This document shows positions 1-7,860 of a DNA stretch of 64,000 bases, piece after piece. This stretch comes from Halorubrum sp. CBA1229 (lineage in GTDB: Archaea > Halobacteriota > Halobacteria > Halobacteriales > Haloferacaceae): NCBI RefSeq assembly GCF_003721435.2, contig NZ_CP054585.1:2170001-2234000 (forward strand). Reading direction: 5' to 3'. Under the pieces are notes generated by a model. That model ran no database searches, was not told where the DNA came from, and worked only from the letters and a program-made list of their open reading frames with translations. The position numbers were made by a program, and so were the translations under genes. Each line of letters starts with the position of its first letter. The first letter of the stretch is position 1.

Positions 1-269
1 AGCCCGGTCGCGAACACGCGGTCGCCCGGTGCGACCGCGGTCACGCCGTCGCCGACCGCCTCGACGACGCCGGCGAGGTCGGAGCCGCCGACGTGCGGGA
101 GCCCGGACGGGGGGCTCACGCTCCCCTCCCGGACGTACTCGTCTATCGGGTTCACGCTCGCCGCCTCGATCCGCACGAGGGCCTCGCCCGGACCGGGGTC
201 GGGGCGATCGACGGTCTCCAGGGCAAGTACGCTCTCGTCTCCGTGTTCGTGGAAGCGGACGGCGCGCAT
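1..269 (-). CDS. Zinc-type alcohol dehydrogenase/quinone oxidoreductase, N-terminal part
   Basis: The reading frame starts at an ATG at 269 and runs off the left edge of the window, so only about 89 residues are present. They match the GroES-like N-terminal domain of the medium-chain dehydrogenase/quinone oxidoreductase family: an opening MRAVRFHEHGDESVL, then a VNPIDEYVREG segment and a GSDLAGVVEAVG stretch followed by the VAPGDRVFATG turn. In this family such proteins reduce quinones or aldehydes with NAD(P)H. The catalytic and Rossmann portions are outside the window, so substrate and cofactor cannot be judged. It diverges from the VOC gene at 407. Confidence 0.8.
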   Translation of the reverse strand, partial: MRAVRFHEHGDESVLALETVDRPDPGPGEALVRIEAASVNPIDEYVREGSVSPPSGLPHVGGSDLAGVVEAVGDGVTAVAPGDRVFATG

Positions 270-406
270 ACGGCCCGTACGACGAACCGACGTATAGTGT
301 TATGCCAGCGGTCGGCTCCCGCGGCGGTCGCCTCCGGTGAGCGCTTCGTCCCGGCGATCTCTTCGTCCCGGCGAGCGCTTTTGTACTCGCCGCTCCCACG
401 GAGCGC

Positions 407-790
407 ATGCACGTCACCGGGCTCGATCACGTCGTGTTGACCGTCGAGGACGTCGACCGCGCCGTCGATTTTTACGCGACGACCCTCGGCGGCACGGCCG
501 AGACGTTCGACGGCGGTCGGCGAGCCGTCTCGTTCGGCGACCAGAAGATCAACTTCCACCCGGCGGAGGCCGTCTACTCGCCCCACGCCGACCGGCCGAC
601 GCCCGGCAGCGGGGACCTCTGTCTCGTCGTCGACGACTCCCTCGACGCGCTCCGCCGGGACCTCCGCGACCGCGGCGTCGAGGTCGTCCACGGCCCCGTC
701 GAGAAGGTCGGTGCGCGCGGCCCGATGGAGTCGGTGTACGTCCGCGACCCCGACGGCAATCTGGTCGAGCTGGCCCGGTACGACGCGTAG
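407..790 (+). CDS. VOC (glyoxalase/bleomycin resistance) family protein
   Basis: This 127-residue protein is a single vicinal-oxygen-chelate domain. The opening GLDHVVLTVEDVDRAVDFY and the closing SVYVRDPDGNLVELARY are the two halves of the paired beta-alpha-beta-beta-beta repeat. The metal ligands expected in the family (His near the N-terminus, Glu in NLVELA) are visible, so a divalent-metal enzyme acting on a small thiol adduct or aromatic substrate is plausible. Length matches stand-alone VOC proteins. It is monocistronic, between a divergent oxidoreductase and the convergent thiolase/DUF35 pair, so context does not identify the substrate. Confidence 0.85.
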   Translation: MHVTGLDHVVLTVEDVDRAVDFYATTLGGTAETFDGGRRAVSFGDQKINFHPAEAVYSPHADRPTPGSGDLCLVVDDSLDALRRDLRDRGVEVVHGPVEKVGARGPMESVYVRDPDGNLVELARYDA

Positions 791-824
791 CCGACCGTTC
801 GGATCGGCCGGGTCCCGCGGCGAC

Positions 825-1151
825 TCACTCGGCGGCGACGATGCGGACCCCCCACAGCGGCCCGTCCTCTGTGACCCGGAGCGCTCTCTCCCCGACTAGC
901 CGCACGTCGTCCCCGATCGAGAGCTCCCCGTCGAGCTGAGCGATGACGTTCGCGCCGCCGGGGAACGAGGCGAGCCCGAGCGCGTTCGGCTCCCGGACCC
1001 CGTCCGGCGTGACGTGGACGGTCGTCACCGACAGCAGCTCGCCGGTCCCGGCCGGAACGGCGTCGAACGCCGCCCCGCCGCACTCCGGGCAGCGGCGCTT
1101 CTCGTAGTAGGTCCGGCGCCCGCAGTCGCGACACTCGAGCAGTTCGGTCAC
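825..1151 (-). CDS. DUF35/OB-fold acyl-CoA-associated protein (thiolase partner)
   Basis: A 108-residue protein with an N-terminal rubredoxin-like zinc ribbon (CRDCG and CPECGG, four cysteines within the first about 27 residues) followed by an OB-fold, the architecture of DUF35 proteins. In archaea, DUF35 proteins form a complex with thiolase and HMG-CoA synthase and hold the CoA substrate; here the thiolase gene lies immediately upstream and overlaps by four bases (GTGA). I chose the GTG start at 1151 because it begins exactly with VTELLECRDCG and gives this coupled overlap; longer in-frame extensions run through the thiolase gene. Likely a non-catalytic partner of the thiolase. Confidence 0.88.
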   Translation of the reverse strand: MTELLECRDCGRRTYYEKRRCPECGGAAFDAVPAGTGELLSVTTVHVTPDGVREPNALGLASFPGGANVIAQLDGELSIGDDVRLVGERALRVTEDGPLWGVRIVAAE

Positions 1152-2353
1152 GCGTCGCCCTCCAGCAGCGTGCAGACGGCGTTGTTCCCGAACCCGGCGA
1201 CGTTGACGGCGAGGCCGCGGGACGCGCCCTCGACCGCCCGTTCGTCGGGGAGGTCGCCGCGGAGCTGCCACACGAGCTCGATCACCTGCGAGATCCCCGT
1301 CGCGCCGAGCGGGTGCCCGCGGGCCTTCAGCCCGCCGCCGGGATTGACGGGGAGCTCCCCGTCGAGGTCCGTCTTCCCGTCGCGGGTGCGCTCCCACGCG
1401 CGCCCCGCCGGCGCGAGCCCCAGCTCCTCCATCTCCAGCCACTCGAGGATCGTGAACGCGTCGTGGATGCACGCGAGGTCGACCGCGTCCGCCCCGAAGC
1501 CGGCCGCGTCGTACGCGCGCTCGCCGGCCGTCCGCACGCTCGCGATCTCCAGCGGGTCAGCCCGATCCGCGACCGCGTGCGTCCCGGTGGCGCTCTCGCA
1601 GGCGGCGATCGTCACCGCGTCGTCGGTCGCCCCCGACCCGGATTCGACCACGACCGCGGCCGCCCCGTCGCTGGTCGGACAGCAGTCGTAGAGGCGCAGC
1701 GGCTCGGCGACCGCCGGCGACGCGAGCACGTCATCGCCGTCGATCCGCTTGTTGAACTGAGCGTATTCGTTCGCGTACGCGTTGGCGTGGTTCTTCACGG
1801 CGACCCGCGACAGGTCGCGCCGGTCCGCGTCGGTCTCGCGGAGGTAGGCGGCCGCCGCCAGCCCGCCGAACGACGGCAGGGTGACCCCCTGTTCGTACTC
1901 CCGGTCGTGCGTGATCCGACTGATGATCTCGGTGGCCGTGGCCGTGTCCGCGGCGGACATCTTCTCGCCGCCGACGGCCAGCGCCCGCTCGCTCCGCCCG
2001 CTCGCGACCGCCGCGACAGCGCTCTGAAACGCGCTGGCACCGCTCGCGCTGGTGTTCTCGACCCGGCGGGCCGTGACGCCGGTCATGCCGAGGCCGCCGA
2101 CGAGCGCGTTCGCCAACCCGGACCGGGCGTTGAACGCCTCGGCTGCCATGTTCCCGACGTGGACCGAGTCCACGCCGGCGGAGTCGCGGTCGGCGTCGCC
2201 GAGCGCGCGTTCCGCCGCGACGAGGAGCAGGTCGAGGAGCGATCGGTCGTCGGCGCTCGCGAACGCCGTCATGCCGACGCCCGTTATCGCCGGGAGGTCC
2301 CCGCGAACCGGTGATGCGTCTACTGCCCGCGCTTCTCGCTTCTGGGCGGTCAT
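1148..2353 (-). CDS. Thiolase-family acetyl-CoA acetyltransferase-like protein
   Basis: A 401-residue thiolase-superfamily protein of the archaeal/SCP2-like type that pairs with DUF35. The conserved GHPLGATG loop that carries the active-site His is at about residues 346-353, and CCPTSDGAAAVVVE is the usual mid-protein motif. At the nucleophile loop, where the family normally has Cys in CASG, this protein reads NTSASG with Ser at about residue 102, so classical thiolysis may be altered. The ATG at 2353 is supported by a TATA-like box at 2383-2388, about 32 nt upstream. It is the first gene of a two-gene operon with the DUF35 protein. Physiological substrate unknown. Confidence 0.85.
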   Translation of the reverse strand: MTAQKREARAVDASPVRGDLPAITGVGMTAFASADDRSLLDLLLVAAERALGDADRDSAGVDSVHVGNMAAEAFNARSGLANALVGGLGMTGVTARRVENTSASGASAFQSAVAAVASGRSERALAVGGEKMSAADTATATEIISRITHDREYEQGVTLPSFGGLAAAAYLRETDADRRDLSRVAVKNHANAYANEYAQFNKRIDGDDVLASPAVAEPLRLYDCCPTSDGAAAVVVESGSGATDDAVTIAACESATGTHAVADRADPLEIASVRTAGERAYDAAGFGADAVDLACIHDAFTILEWLEMEELGLAPAGRAWERTRDGKTDLDGELPVNPGGGLKARGHPLGATGISQVIELVWQLRGDLPDERAVEGASRGLAVNVAGFGNNAVCTLLEGDA

Positions 2354-2380
2354 CGTACGACCGAACCCAGACGCTAGACC

Positions 2381-2390
2381 GGTATATAAG
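2381..2390 (-). promoter_or_regulatory. TATA-like box of the thiolase/DUF35 operon
   Basis: On the minus strand the sequence reads CTTATATACC, about 30 nt before the ATG at 2353, the spacing expected for a leaderless haloarchaeal transcript. Confidence 0.5.
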
Positions 2391-2453
2391 TACGGTTCGC
2401 GCCACTCGTTGCACGCGAACGGGGCCTCGCCGCTGGTCAGATCGAGAGCCTAT

Positions 2454-2462
2454 AAAAAAAAA
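2454..2462 (-). terminator. Poly-T terminator downstream of tctA
   Basis: A run of nine A on the plus strand gives nine T on the transcribed sense of the tct operon, about 95 nt past the tctA stop. Archaeal transcription commonly ends at such T-runs. No strong stem precedes it. Confidence 0.45.
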
Positions 2463-2554
2463 CGGGCCGCGAGCAGTACGTCGGTCGTCGGGCGTTCAAC
2501 GACGCCCCGCCGAGTGTCGAAGCGATCCGCCGTGCCGGAGTGTCGGGCGACGCG

Positions 2555-4054
2555 CTATCTGAGGTTATTCACCGCCCTTTTCATATACGGTCCGAGGAAC
2601 GGCCCGAACAGCGCCAGGAGGATCAGGATGGAGATCCCGAGCGAGAGCGGCCGGCTCGGCGACACGAAGATGCCGTACCCGCCGCCCGAAAGCTGAAGCG
2701 CGCGGAAGAAGTTCTCCTCGGCTATCGGCCCCAGAACGATCCCGAGGACGAACGCTATCACCGAGTACTTGTACTTCACCATGTAGTAGCCGAGGATGCC
2801 GAGCGCCAGCACGCCGAAGGCGTCGAACCAGCTCCGCCGGAGGCTGAACGCGCCGATGAACGAGAGGACGATGACCATCGGGATGATGACGTCGGTGTCG
2901 AGCTTCGTGATCGCGCTCGCGTACGGGATGACCGTGTACCCGACGGCGAGGATGATGAAGTTGCCGAGGAACACCGAGACGAACAGCGCGTACGTGATGT
3001 GAAGCTGCGCGCCGAACAGCCCCGGGCCGGGCTGGAGCCCGTGCATCAGGATGCCGCCGAGGAACACCGCCGTCGAGCCGCTCCCCGGAATCCCGAACGA
3101 GAGCGTCGGGACCAGCGACCCGCTGACGGTCGGGTTGTTCGCTCCCTCGGGGGCGATGATCCCCCGCGGGTCGCCCTCGCCGAATATCCCGTCGGCGGCC
3201 GAGGAGCGCGCCTCCTCGGCGTACGCGACGAACGTCGACGTCGTCGCGCCGGATCCGGGAACGGCGCCGATCAGCATGCCGATCACGCCCGCTTTGAACA
3301 GCGACTTCGGGTACCTGAAAACCGTCTTGATCCCGTCGGTGATGCTGCCCGTGATGCCGACCGCGTCCTCCGCGATCTGGTCTTGGACCGCGAGCTTCAT
3401 CATCTCCGCGAAGGCGAACATCCCGATCAGGGCGGCCACGAAGTTGAGCCCGTCGTACAGCGCGAGCTGGCCGAACGCGTAGCGCGGCGTCGGCGCCATG
3501 ATCGCGATGCCCATCGTCGAAATCATGAAGCCGAACGCGCCCGCAACGATCCCCTTCACGATCGACCCGTCCGCGACGATCGTGATGAGCGAGATCCCGA
3601 GGATCGCGAGGAGGAAGTACTCCACCGATCCGAACAGGAGAACGACCTCGATGAGGACTGGGGAGATGAGGACTAACAGGATCGCGGCGACAAACCCGTT
3701 AAACGCGGAGGCCGTCGTCGTGATCGCGAGCGCGTTCTTCGCGAGCCCCTTCTTCGCCATGGGATAGCCGTCGAGCGTCGTCGCGGCCGCCGACTCGGTC
3801 CCGGGAGCGTTCAACAGGACCGCGGAGATGCTCCCGCCGAACATCGCGCCGCTGTAAATCGAGATCAGGAGGATGAGCGCGGGCGTCGGGTCGAGCGGGA
3901 CGGTGAGCGGGAGGACGATCGCCATGCCGACCGGCGAGCCGATCCCCGGCAGCGCCCCGAGGACGATCCCCGCGAGCAGCCCGGCGGCCATCCAGCCGAT
4001 GACCGGCCAGCTGACCGCGATCTGTATCCCCTCGACGAGGCTTGCGACCGCCAT
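2555..4054 (-). CDS. tctA: Tripartite tricarboxylate transporter large permease TctA
   Basis: This 499-residue, very hydrophobic protein is the large membrane subunit (about 10-12 predicted membrane segments) of a tripartite tricarboxylate transporter. Family-specific stretches are visible: a GALPGIGSPVGMAI loop near residue 35-50, ISIYSGAMFGGSISAVLLNAPGT around 85-105 and its internal counterpart AVPGSGATTSTFVAYAEE. In this family TctA moves citrate, tartrate or other carboxylates using an ion gradient, after delivery by TctC. It follows tctB with no intergenic space (tctB ends at 4055) and is the last gene of the tctC-tctB-tctA set, ahead of a T-run terminator. Specificity cannot be read from the sequence. 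Confidence 0.93.
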   Translation of the reverse strand: MAVASLVEGIQIAVSWPVIGWMAAGLLAGIVLGALPGIGSPVGMAIVLPLTVPLDPTPALILLISIYSGAMFGGSISAVLLNAPGTESAAATTLDGYPMAKKGLAKNALAITTTASAFNGFVAAILLVLISPVLIEVVLLFGSVEYFLLAILGISLITIVADGSIVKGIVAGAFGFMISTMGIAIMAPTPRYAFGQLALYDGLNFVAALIGMFAFAEMMKLAVQDQIAEDAVGITGSITDGIKTVFRYPKSLFKAGVIGMLIGAVPGSGATTSTFVAYAEEARSSAADGIFGEGDPRGIIAPEGANNPTVSGSLVPTLSFGIPGSGSTAVFLGGILMHGLQPGPGLFGAQLHITYALFVSVFLGNFIILAVGYTVIPYASAITKLDTDVIIPMVIVLSFIGAFSLRRSWFDAFGVLALGILGYYMVKYKYSVIAFVLGIVLGPIAEENFFRALQLSGGGYGIFVSPSRPLSLGISILILLALFGPFLGPYMKRAVNNLR

Positions 4055-4711
4055 TCAGAGCCCCTCCGTGAACACGATCGCTCCCTGATCGAACGGCATG
4101 AGCAGGAAGACGATGAACCCGTACACGATGACCGTCGCGACCGCGGCGAGGAACGCCGCCTTGAGTAGGTTCACTCTGAACCACGCGGTGTACGCGAAGA
4201 CGAACAGCGGCGTCACGTAGAGGAAGCCGACCGCCCACCCGAGCGCGAAGTAGACGGTCGAGAAGACGATCATGATCACCGTGTTGTTGATGTCGATGCC
4301 CCACTTCTGATGGAGCGGTAGGTCTTTCGCCCGGACGTCGTCGGTATCGTCGTCGTCGGTATCGAGGTACTTCTCGTCGACGGCGGTGTCCTCGACGTCC
4401 GTGGAGTCCTCGTCCTCCTCGGCGTCCTCGATGGCGCCGACACCTTCAGTTTGGCCCTCCTCGAAGCTCTCCGTCATACTCACTTCTTGGGCGACGAACT
4501 TCTGGATCGGTCCCGGGAGGTAGTTCTGTATGAGGAGGAGGAACGATCCGATCCCGACGACTTGTGCCATCAACTGCGGAAAGATCGTCGCGTTCTCCGG
4601 GTAATCCTTGAGTATCGGGTCGACGTAGAACACTACGGACAGCCCGAGCAGCGTTACGAGTAGGACGTGTTCCGCCGTGATTCCTTCAAGTCGTTTTGAG
4701 TAATTGACCAT
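4055..4711 (-). CDS. tctB: Tripartite tricarboxylate transporter small permease TctB
   Basis: A small membrane protein (218 residues from the start chosen) with about four membrane segments, matching the TctB subunit. It is interrupted at about residues 85-140 by a strongly acidic, low-complexity insert (runs of Asp, Glu and Thr) that I expect on the cytoplasmic side and that is not part of ordinary TctB. The ATG at 4711 (MVNYSKRL) is preferred to the in-frame ATG at 4741 because a TATA-like TTTATTTATA lies immediately before 4741 and would give a transcript starting near 4711. It sits between tctC and tctA in the same direction. Confidence 0.88.
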   Translation of the reverse strand: MVNYSKRLEGITAEHVLLVTLLGLSVVFYVDPILKDYPENATIFPQLMAQVVGIGSFLLLIQNYLPGPIQKFVAQEVSMTESFEEGQTEGVGAIEDAEEDEDSTDVEDTAVDEKYLDTDDDDTDDVRAKDLPLHQKWGIDINNTVIMIVFSTVYFALGWAVGFLYVTPLFVFAYTAWFRVNLLKAAFLAAVATVIVYGFIVFLLMPFDQGAIVFTEGL

Positions 4712-4786
4712 GACAGTATTATCTGATCCGCCGGACTCCAACTATAAATAAATTGAGTTCGACGCGCCGGTCGCGCCGCGATCGAT

Positions 4787-5911
4787 TCAGGGCTGGTTCT
4801 CGTTGACGAGTTCGAGAATTTCGAGCTCCTGGTACTGCTCGAAGGCGTCCTCGAAGTTCTGCTCGGCGACTTCCGGCCCCTCGTACACGACCGGGTTCCC
4901 CGTCTCGTCGCTCCACTCCTGCACGGGATCGCTGTTGACGGTCTCTTCCAGCGCTTCGGCGTAGAAGTCGACGATCTCCTGGGGCGTCTCCGGCGGGGCG
5001 TACATGCCGCGCCAGACCCCGCCGACGAAGTCGATCTGCGGGTAGCCGAGGTCGGTGACCGAATCGATGTCCGGGTAGACCTGCGTGCCGGGCCCGTAGA
5101 ACGTCACGACGGGGTAGACGCGGCCGGTGTCGACGACCGACTGGGTCCCGGCGTCGGTCCCGATACCGCACGGGACCTCGCCGCTCGCGACCGCCTGCGT
5201 CACGGGGCCCGTCCCGGTGTACTGCACGCGGTTCTGCCAGTTCCAGCCGACCTCGTCCGGGTACGCGTACTTGTACAGCAGAACGATGATGTCCTGCGAG
5301 CTCCCGGACGACTGGACGCCGATGTTCTCCCACTCGCCGCTCTCGTACTTCGCGAGGACGTCGTCGAACGTCTCGACCTCGTCTTGGTACTCCTCGTTGA
5401 CGACGAGACACCACGTCGACTGGCCGACCACGCCGAGCCCGGTGAGGTCTCGGATGTCGAAGTCCGGCTCGTTGAGCAGCTGCGGCGCGACTTCGAGCGG
5501 CCCGGCGTTGCCCGCGATGGTCTGCCCGTCGGGCTCCGAGCGGTACAGCTCTCCGAGCCCGTTCAGACCGCCGGCGCCCGGAATGTTGTCGATCTGCAGC
5601 GACTCGCCGACAGCCTCTCGGAGTCCCGGCTGAATCCCGCGTGCGTACGTGTCGGTTCCGCCGCCCTCGTCGTACGGGACGATGTAGCGGACCGTCCCCT
5701 CGGGAGACCATCCGTCGCCGCCGTCACTGCCGTCGCTGCCATCACTGCCGTCGCTACCGTCGCTGCCGTCACTGCCGTCGCCGCCGTCGCCGCCGTTACC
5801 GGAACAGCCGGCGAGTCCGACGGCGCCGGTCGCGCCGATCGCCTGCAGGAAGCGTCGCCGCTTCGTGTTCGATGTCGATTCGGTCGAATCGGTTGGTGTT
5901 TCTTCAGTCAT
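4787..5911 (-). CDS. tctC: Tripartite tricarboxylate transporter substrate-binding lipoprotein TctC
   Basis: A 374-residue extracytoplasmic solute receptor. The N-terminus has a twin-arginine motif (RRRFLQ, residues 18-23) followed by a hydrophobic stretch and a lipobox LAGC with Cys36, so it is a Tat-exported lipoprotein, the usual haloarchaeal arrangement. Residues 40-67 are a Gly-Ser-Asp repeat tether, encoded by an imperfect 9-base repeat, which would lift the receptor off the membrane. After it, VRYIVPYDEGGGTDTYAR and DNIPGAGGLNGL are typical Bug/TctC segments that bind a carboxylate between two lobes. First gene of the tctCBA set; upstream is a long spacer shared with the usp gene. Confidence 0.92.
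   Translation of the reverse strand: MTEETPTDSTESTSNTKRRRFLQAIGATGAVGLAGCSGNGGDGGDGSDGSDGSDGSDGSDGSDGGDGWSPEGTVRYIVPYDEGGGTDTYARGIQPGLREAVGESLQIDNIPGAGGLNGLGELYRSEPDGQTIAGNAGPLEVAPQLLNEPDFDIRDLTGLGVVGQSTWCLVVNEEYQDEVETFDDVLAKYESGEWENIGVQSSGSSQDIIVLLYKYAYPDEVGWNWQNRVQYTGTGPVTQAVASGEVPCGIGTDAGTQSVVDTGRVYPVVTFYGPGTQVYPDIDSVTDLGYPQIDFVGGVWRGMYAPPETPQEIVDFYAEALEETVNSDPVQEWSDETGNPVVYEGPEVAEQNFEDAFEQYQELEILELVNENQP
5707..5808. repeat. In-frame microsatellite coding the Gly-Ser-Asp tether of TctC
   Basis: Imperfect tandem nine-base repeats (plus strand CCGTCACTG/CCGTCGCTG variants) encode a GSD-rich spacer just after the lipobox of the substrate-binding protein. Such repeats can change copy number by slippage, altering tether length without breaking the frame. 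Confidence 0.75.
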
Positions 5912-6138
5912 CTTGTCACGTTGGTCGGCTCAGCTTGTTTTCTCTCGCCCGGATCCGCATCTGGGACGGGCCTTCGCCGTGTCCGTGTATGGCATTTGGT
6001 GGCAATATCATAAATGTTTCTATCAGAAGGACAGTTGTCTGCCGGATGATTCGGTCCCTACCGTCGGCGTTCATCCCGTCGCTCTGCCGATGTCCGCTCG
6101 GCCGCTCTGCAAATGTCCGCCCGGCCGCTTGGAGGAAC

Positions 6139-6147
6139 CTTTTATAT
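6139..6147 (+). promoter_or_regulatory. TATA-like box of the usp gene
   Basis: CTTTTATAT lies about 25-30 nt before the ATG at 6170, consistent with a leaderless transcript and supporting that start. Confidence 0.5.
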
Positions 6148-6169
6148 TCCATGCCTGAATAGGTCGACC

Positions 6170-6601
6170 ATGGTGATCATCGCAGCCGTAGACCGGTCGG
6201 AGAGAGCGCCGAGCATCGTCGACGAAGCGAACGAGCTCGGTCAGGCCTTCGACGAGCCCGTCCACGTCGTCCACGTCTTGTCCCGCTCGGAGTTCGTCGG
6301 GCTCGAACGGACCAGTGTGACCGACACAGGGAAGTCGATCCCGACCGACGACGTGCTGGACATCGCCGAGGAGTTCGCGCGGGAGGCGATCGACGAGGCG
6401 GGGGTCGACGACGCGACCCCTGTCGGCCTCCTCGGCGACCCGGCCGACGAGATCAGCAACTACGCCGACTCCAACGACGCTCGGTACCTCGTCATCGCCG
6501 GCCGGAAGCGGTCGCCGGTCGGGAAGGCGCTGTTCGGCAGCACCGTTCAGTCCCTGATGCTCAACTCCGAGACCCCGGTCGTCTCGATCCGGACCGACTG
6601 A
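6170..6601 (+). CDS. Universal stress protein (UspA family)
   Basis: A 143-residue single Usp domain. It opens with MVIIAAVDRSERA, the first beta strand with its Asp, and closes with the nucleotide-binding pattern G-2X-G-9X-G-S/T region (GRKRSPVGKALFGSTVQ) and TPVVSIRTD. The ATP-binding glycines are present in part (the second position is Lys-Arg), so ATP binding is likely but not certain. The start at 6170 is fixed by the family N-terminus and the TATA box at about 6143; a longer frame upstream is not used. In haloarchaea Usp genes often accompany transporters, and here the gene diverges from tctC. Confidence 0.88.
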   Translation: MVIIAAVDRSERAPSIVDEANELGQAFDEPVHVVHVLSRSEFVGLERTSVTDTGKSIPTDDVLDIAEEFAREAIDEAGVDDATPVGLLGDPADEISNYADSNDARYLVIAGRKRSPVGKALFGSTVQSLMLNSETPVVSIRTD

Positions 6602-7657
6602 TTAGAGCCGCTCTTCGATCGCCGCCACGACCTCGCCCGTCGACGCCGACCCCCCGAGGTCCGGCGTCGCCGGCGCGTCGTCGTCGGCGAGCACCGCTCG
6701 GACCGCGCTCCAGAGGGCGTCGGAAACGGGCTCCTCGCCGAGGTCCTCGAACAGCATCGCGGCCGAGAGCACGGTGGCCATCGGGTTCGCGACCCCCTGC
6801 CCGACGATGTCGGGCGCGCTCCCGTGGACGGGCTCGAACATCGAGGGATACTCGCCGTCGACGTTGATGTTTCCGGACGGCGCGAGCCCCATGCTGCCGC
6901 TGACGATGGCGCCGATATCGGTGAGGATGTCGCCGAAGAGGTTCGACGCGACCAACACGTCGAACTCCTCCGGCCGGCGCACGAGGTCCATGCTCCCGGC
7001 GTCGATGAGCAACGACTCGACCTCGACGTCGGGGTAGTCGGTCGCGACGTCCTCGACGACGTCGTCCCAGAACGTCATGCTGAACGCCTGCGCGTTGGAC
7101 TTCGTGATGCTCGTCAGCTGTCCCTCGCGCTCCGTCGCCGCCTCGAACGCCGCCCGCACGATGGTCTCCGTCCCCTCGCGCGTGTGGACCGCGCTCTGGA
7201 TCGCCACCTCGTGGTCGAACCCCTCGTGGACGCGACCGCCGGCGTCCGAGTACTCGCCCTCCGTGTTCTCCCGGTAGACGACGAAGTCGATGTCGCCGCT
7301 CTCGTACCCGCGGAGCGGGCTCTCGACGCCCTCGAAGAGGATCGACGGGCGCTTGCACACCTGCTGGTTGAACCCCTTCCGGATCGGCAACAGGAGCCCG
7401 TGGAGCGTGATGTGGTCCGGGACCTCCGGGTGGCCGACCGCGCCGAGGAGGATCGAGTCCGCGTCGACGATCCGGTTGAGCGCGTCGTCCGGCATCATCT
7501 CGCCCGTCTCCATGTACCGCTCCGTCCCCCAGTCGTACTCCGTGAACTCCACCTCGACGTCGTGGCGAGACGCCGCCTCGTGCAGCAGCGGGAGCGTTTC
7601 GTCGACGACCTCCGGTCCGATACCGTCACCTGGTATCGTCGCTATCTCGTATGACAT
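6602..7657 (-). CDS. Isocitrate/isopropylmalate dehydrogenase family, D-malate/tartrate dehydrogenase-like
   Basis: A 351-residue beta-decarboxylating dehydrogenase. The IATIPGDGIGPEV opening and the FEPVHGSAPDIVGQGVANP nucleotide-binding region are diagnostic of the family. The segments ERYMETGEMMP, GHPEVPDHITLHGLLLPIR and the acidic SLLIDAGSMDLVRRP resemble tartrate/D-malate dehydrogenases more than leucine-pathway LeuB. These enzymes oxidise D-malate, tartrate or similar 2-hydroxyacids to a keto acid with loss of CO2, using NAD. The tct transporter on the same strand about 0.7 kb away supports a hydroxy-diacid role. It converges tail to tail on usp with no gap. A LeuB role is less likely but not excluded. 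Confidence 0.82.
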   Translation of the reverse strand: MSYEIATIPGDGIGPEVVDETLPLLHEAASRHDVEVEFTEYDWGTERYMETGEMMPDDALNRIVDADSILLGAVGHPEVPDHITLHGLLLPIRKGFNQQVCKRPSILFEGVESPLRGYESGDIDFVVYRENTEGEYSDAGGRVHEGFDHEVAIQSAVHTREGTETIVRAAFEAATEREGQLTSITKSNAQAFSMTFWDDVVEDVATDYPDVEVESLLIDAGSMDLVRRPEEFDVLVASNLFGDILTDIGAIVSGSMGLAPSGNINVDGEYPSMFEPVHGSAPDIVGQGVANPMATVLSAAMLFEDLGEEPVSDALWSAVRAVLADDDAPATPDLGGSASTGEVVAAIEERL

Positions 7658-7860
7658 GGTTCCGGAATTCGCTCACACAAGCTAAACTCTTTGGGCCGTG
7701 ACACCCCTTGCCCGCCCGATTCGAGGCTGGAGCGCTCCCCGCGAACGACGGAGCTCGTCGCCCCCGATCATCCCGCTCACAGTCCCCAGCCCACTCCACT
7801 CACAGTTCTCGCGATTACCCCACTCACAACGCTTTTCACTCCCCGATGGGAGAGTGAGCC

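Noticed and set aside
152-691. 179-codon minus-strand frame overlapping the VOC gene
   Set aside because: Shadow of the VOC gene and of the partial oxidoreductase; Arg/Ala-rich, no family motifs.
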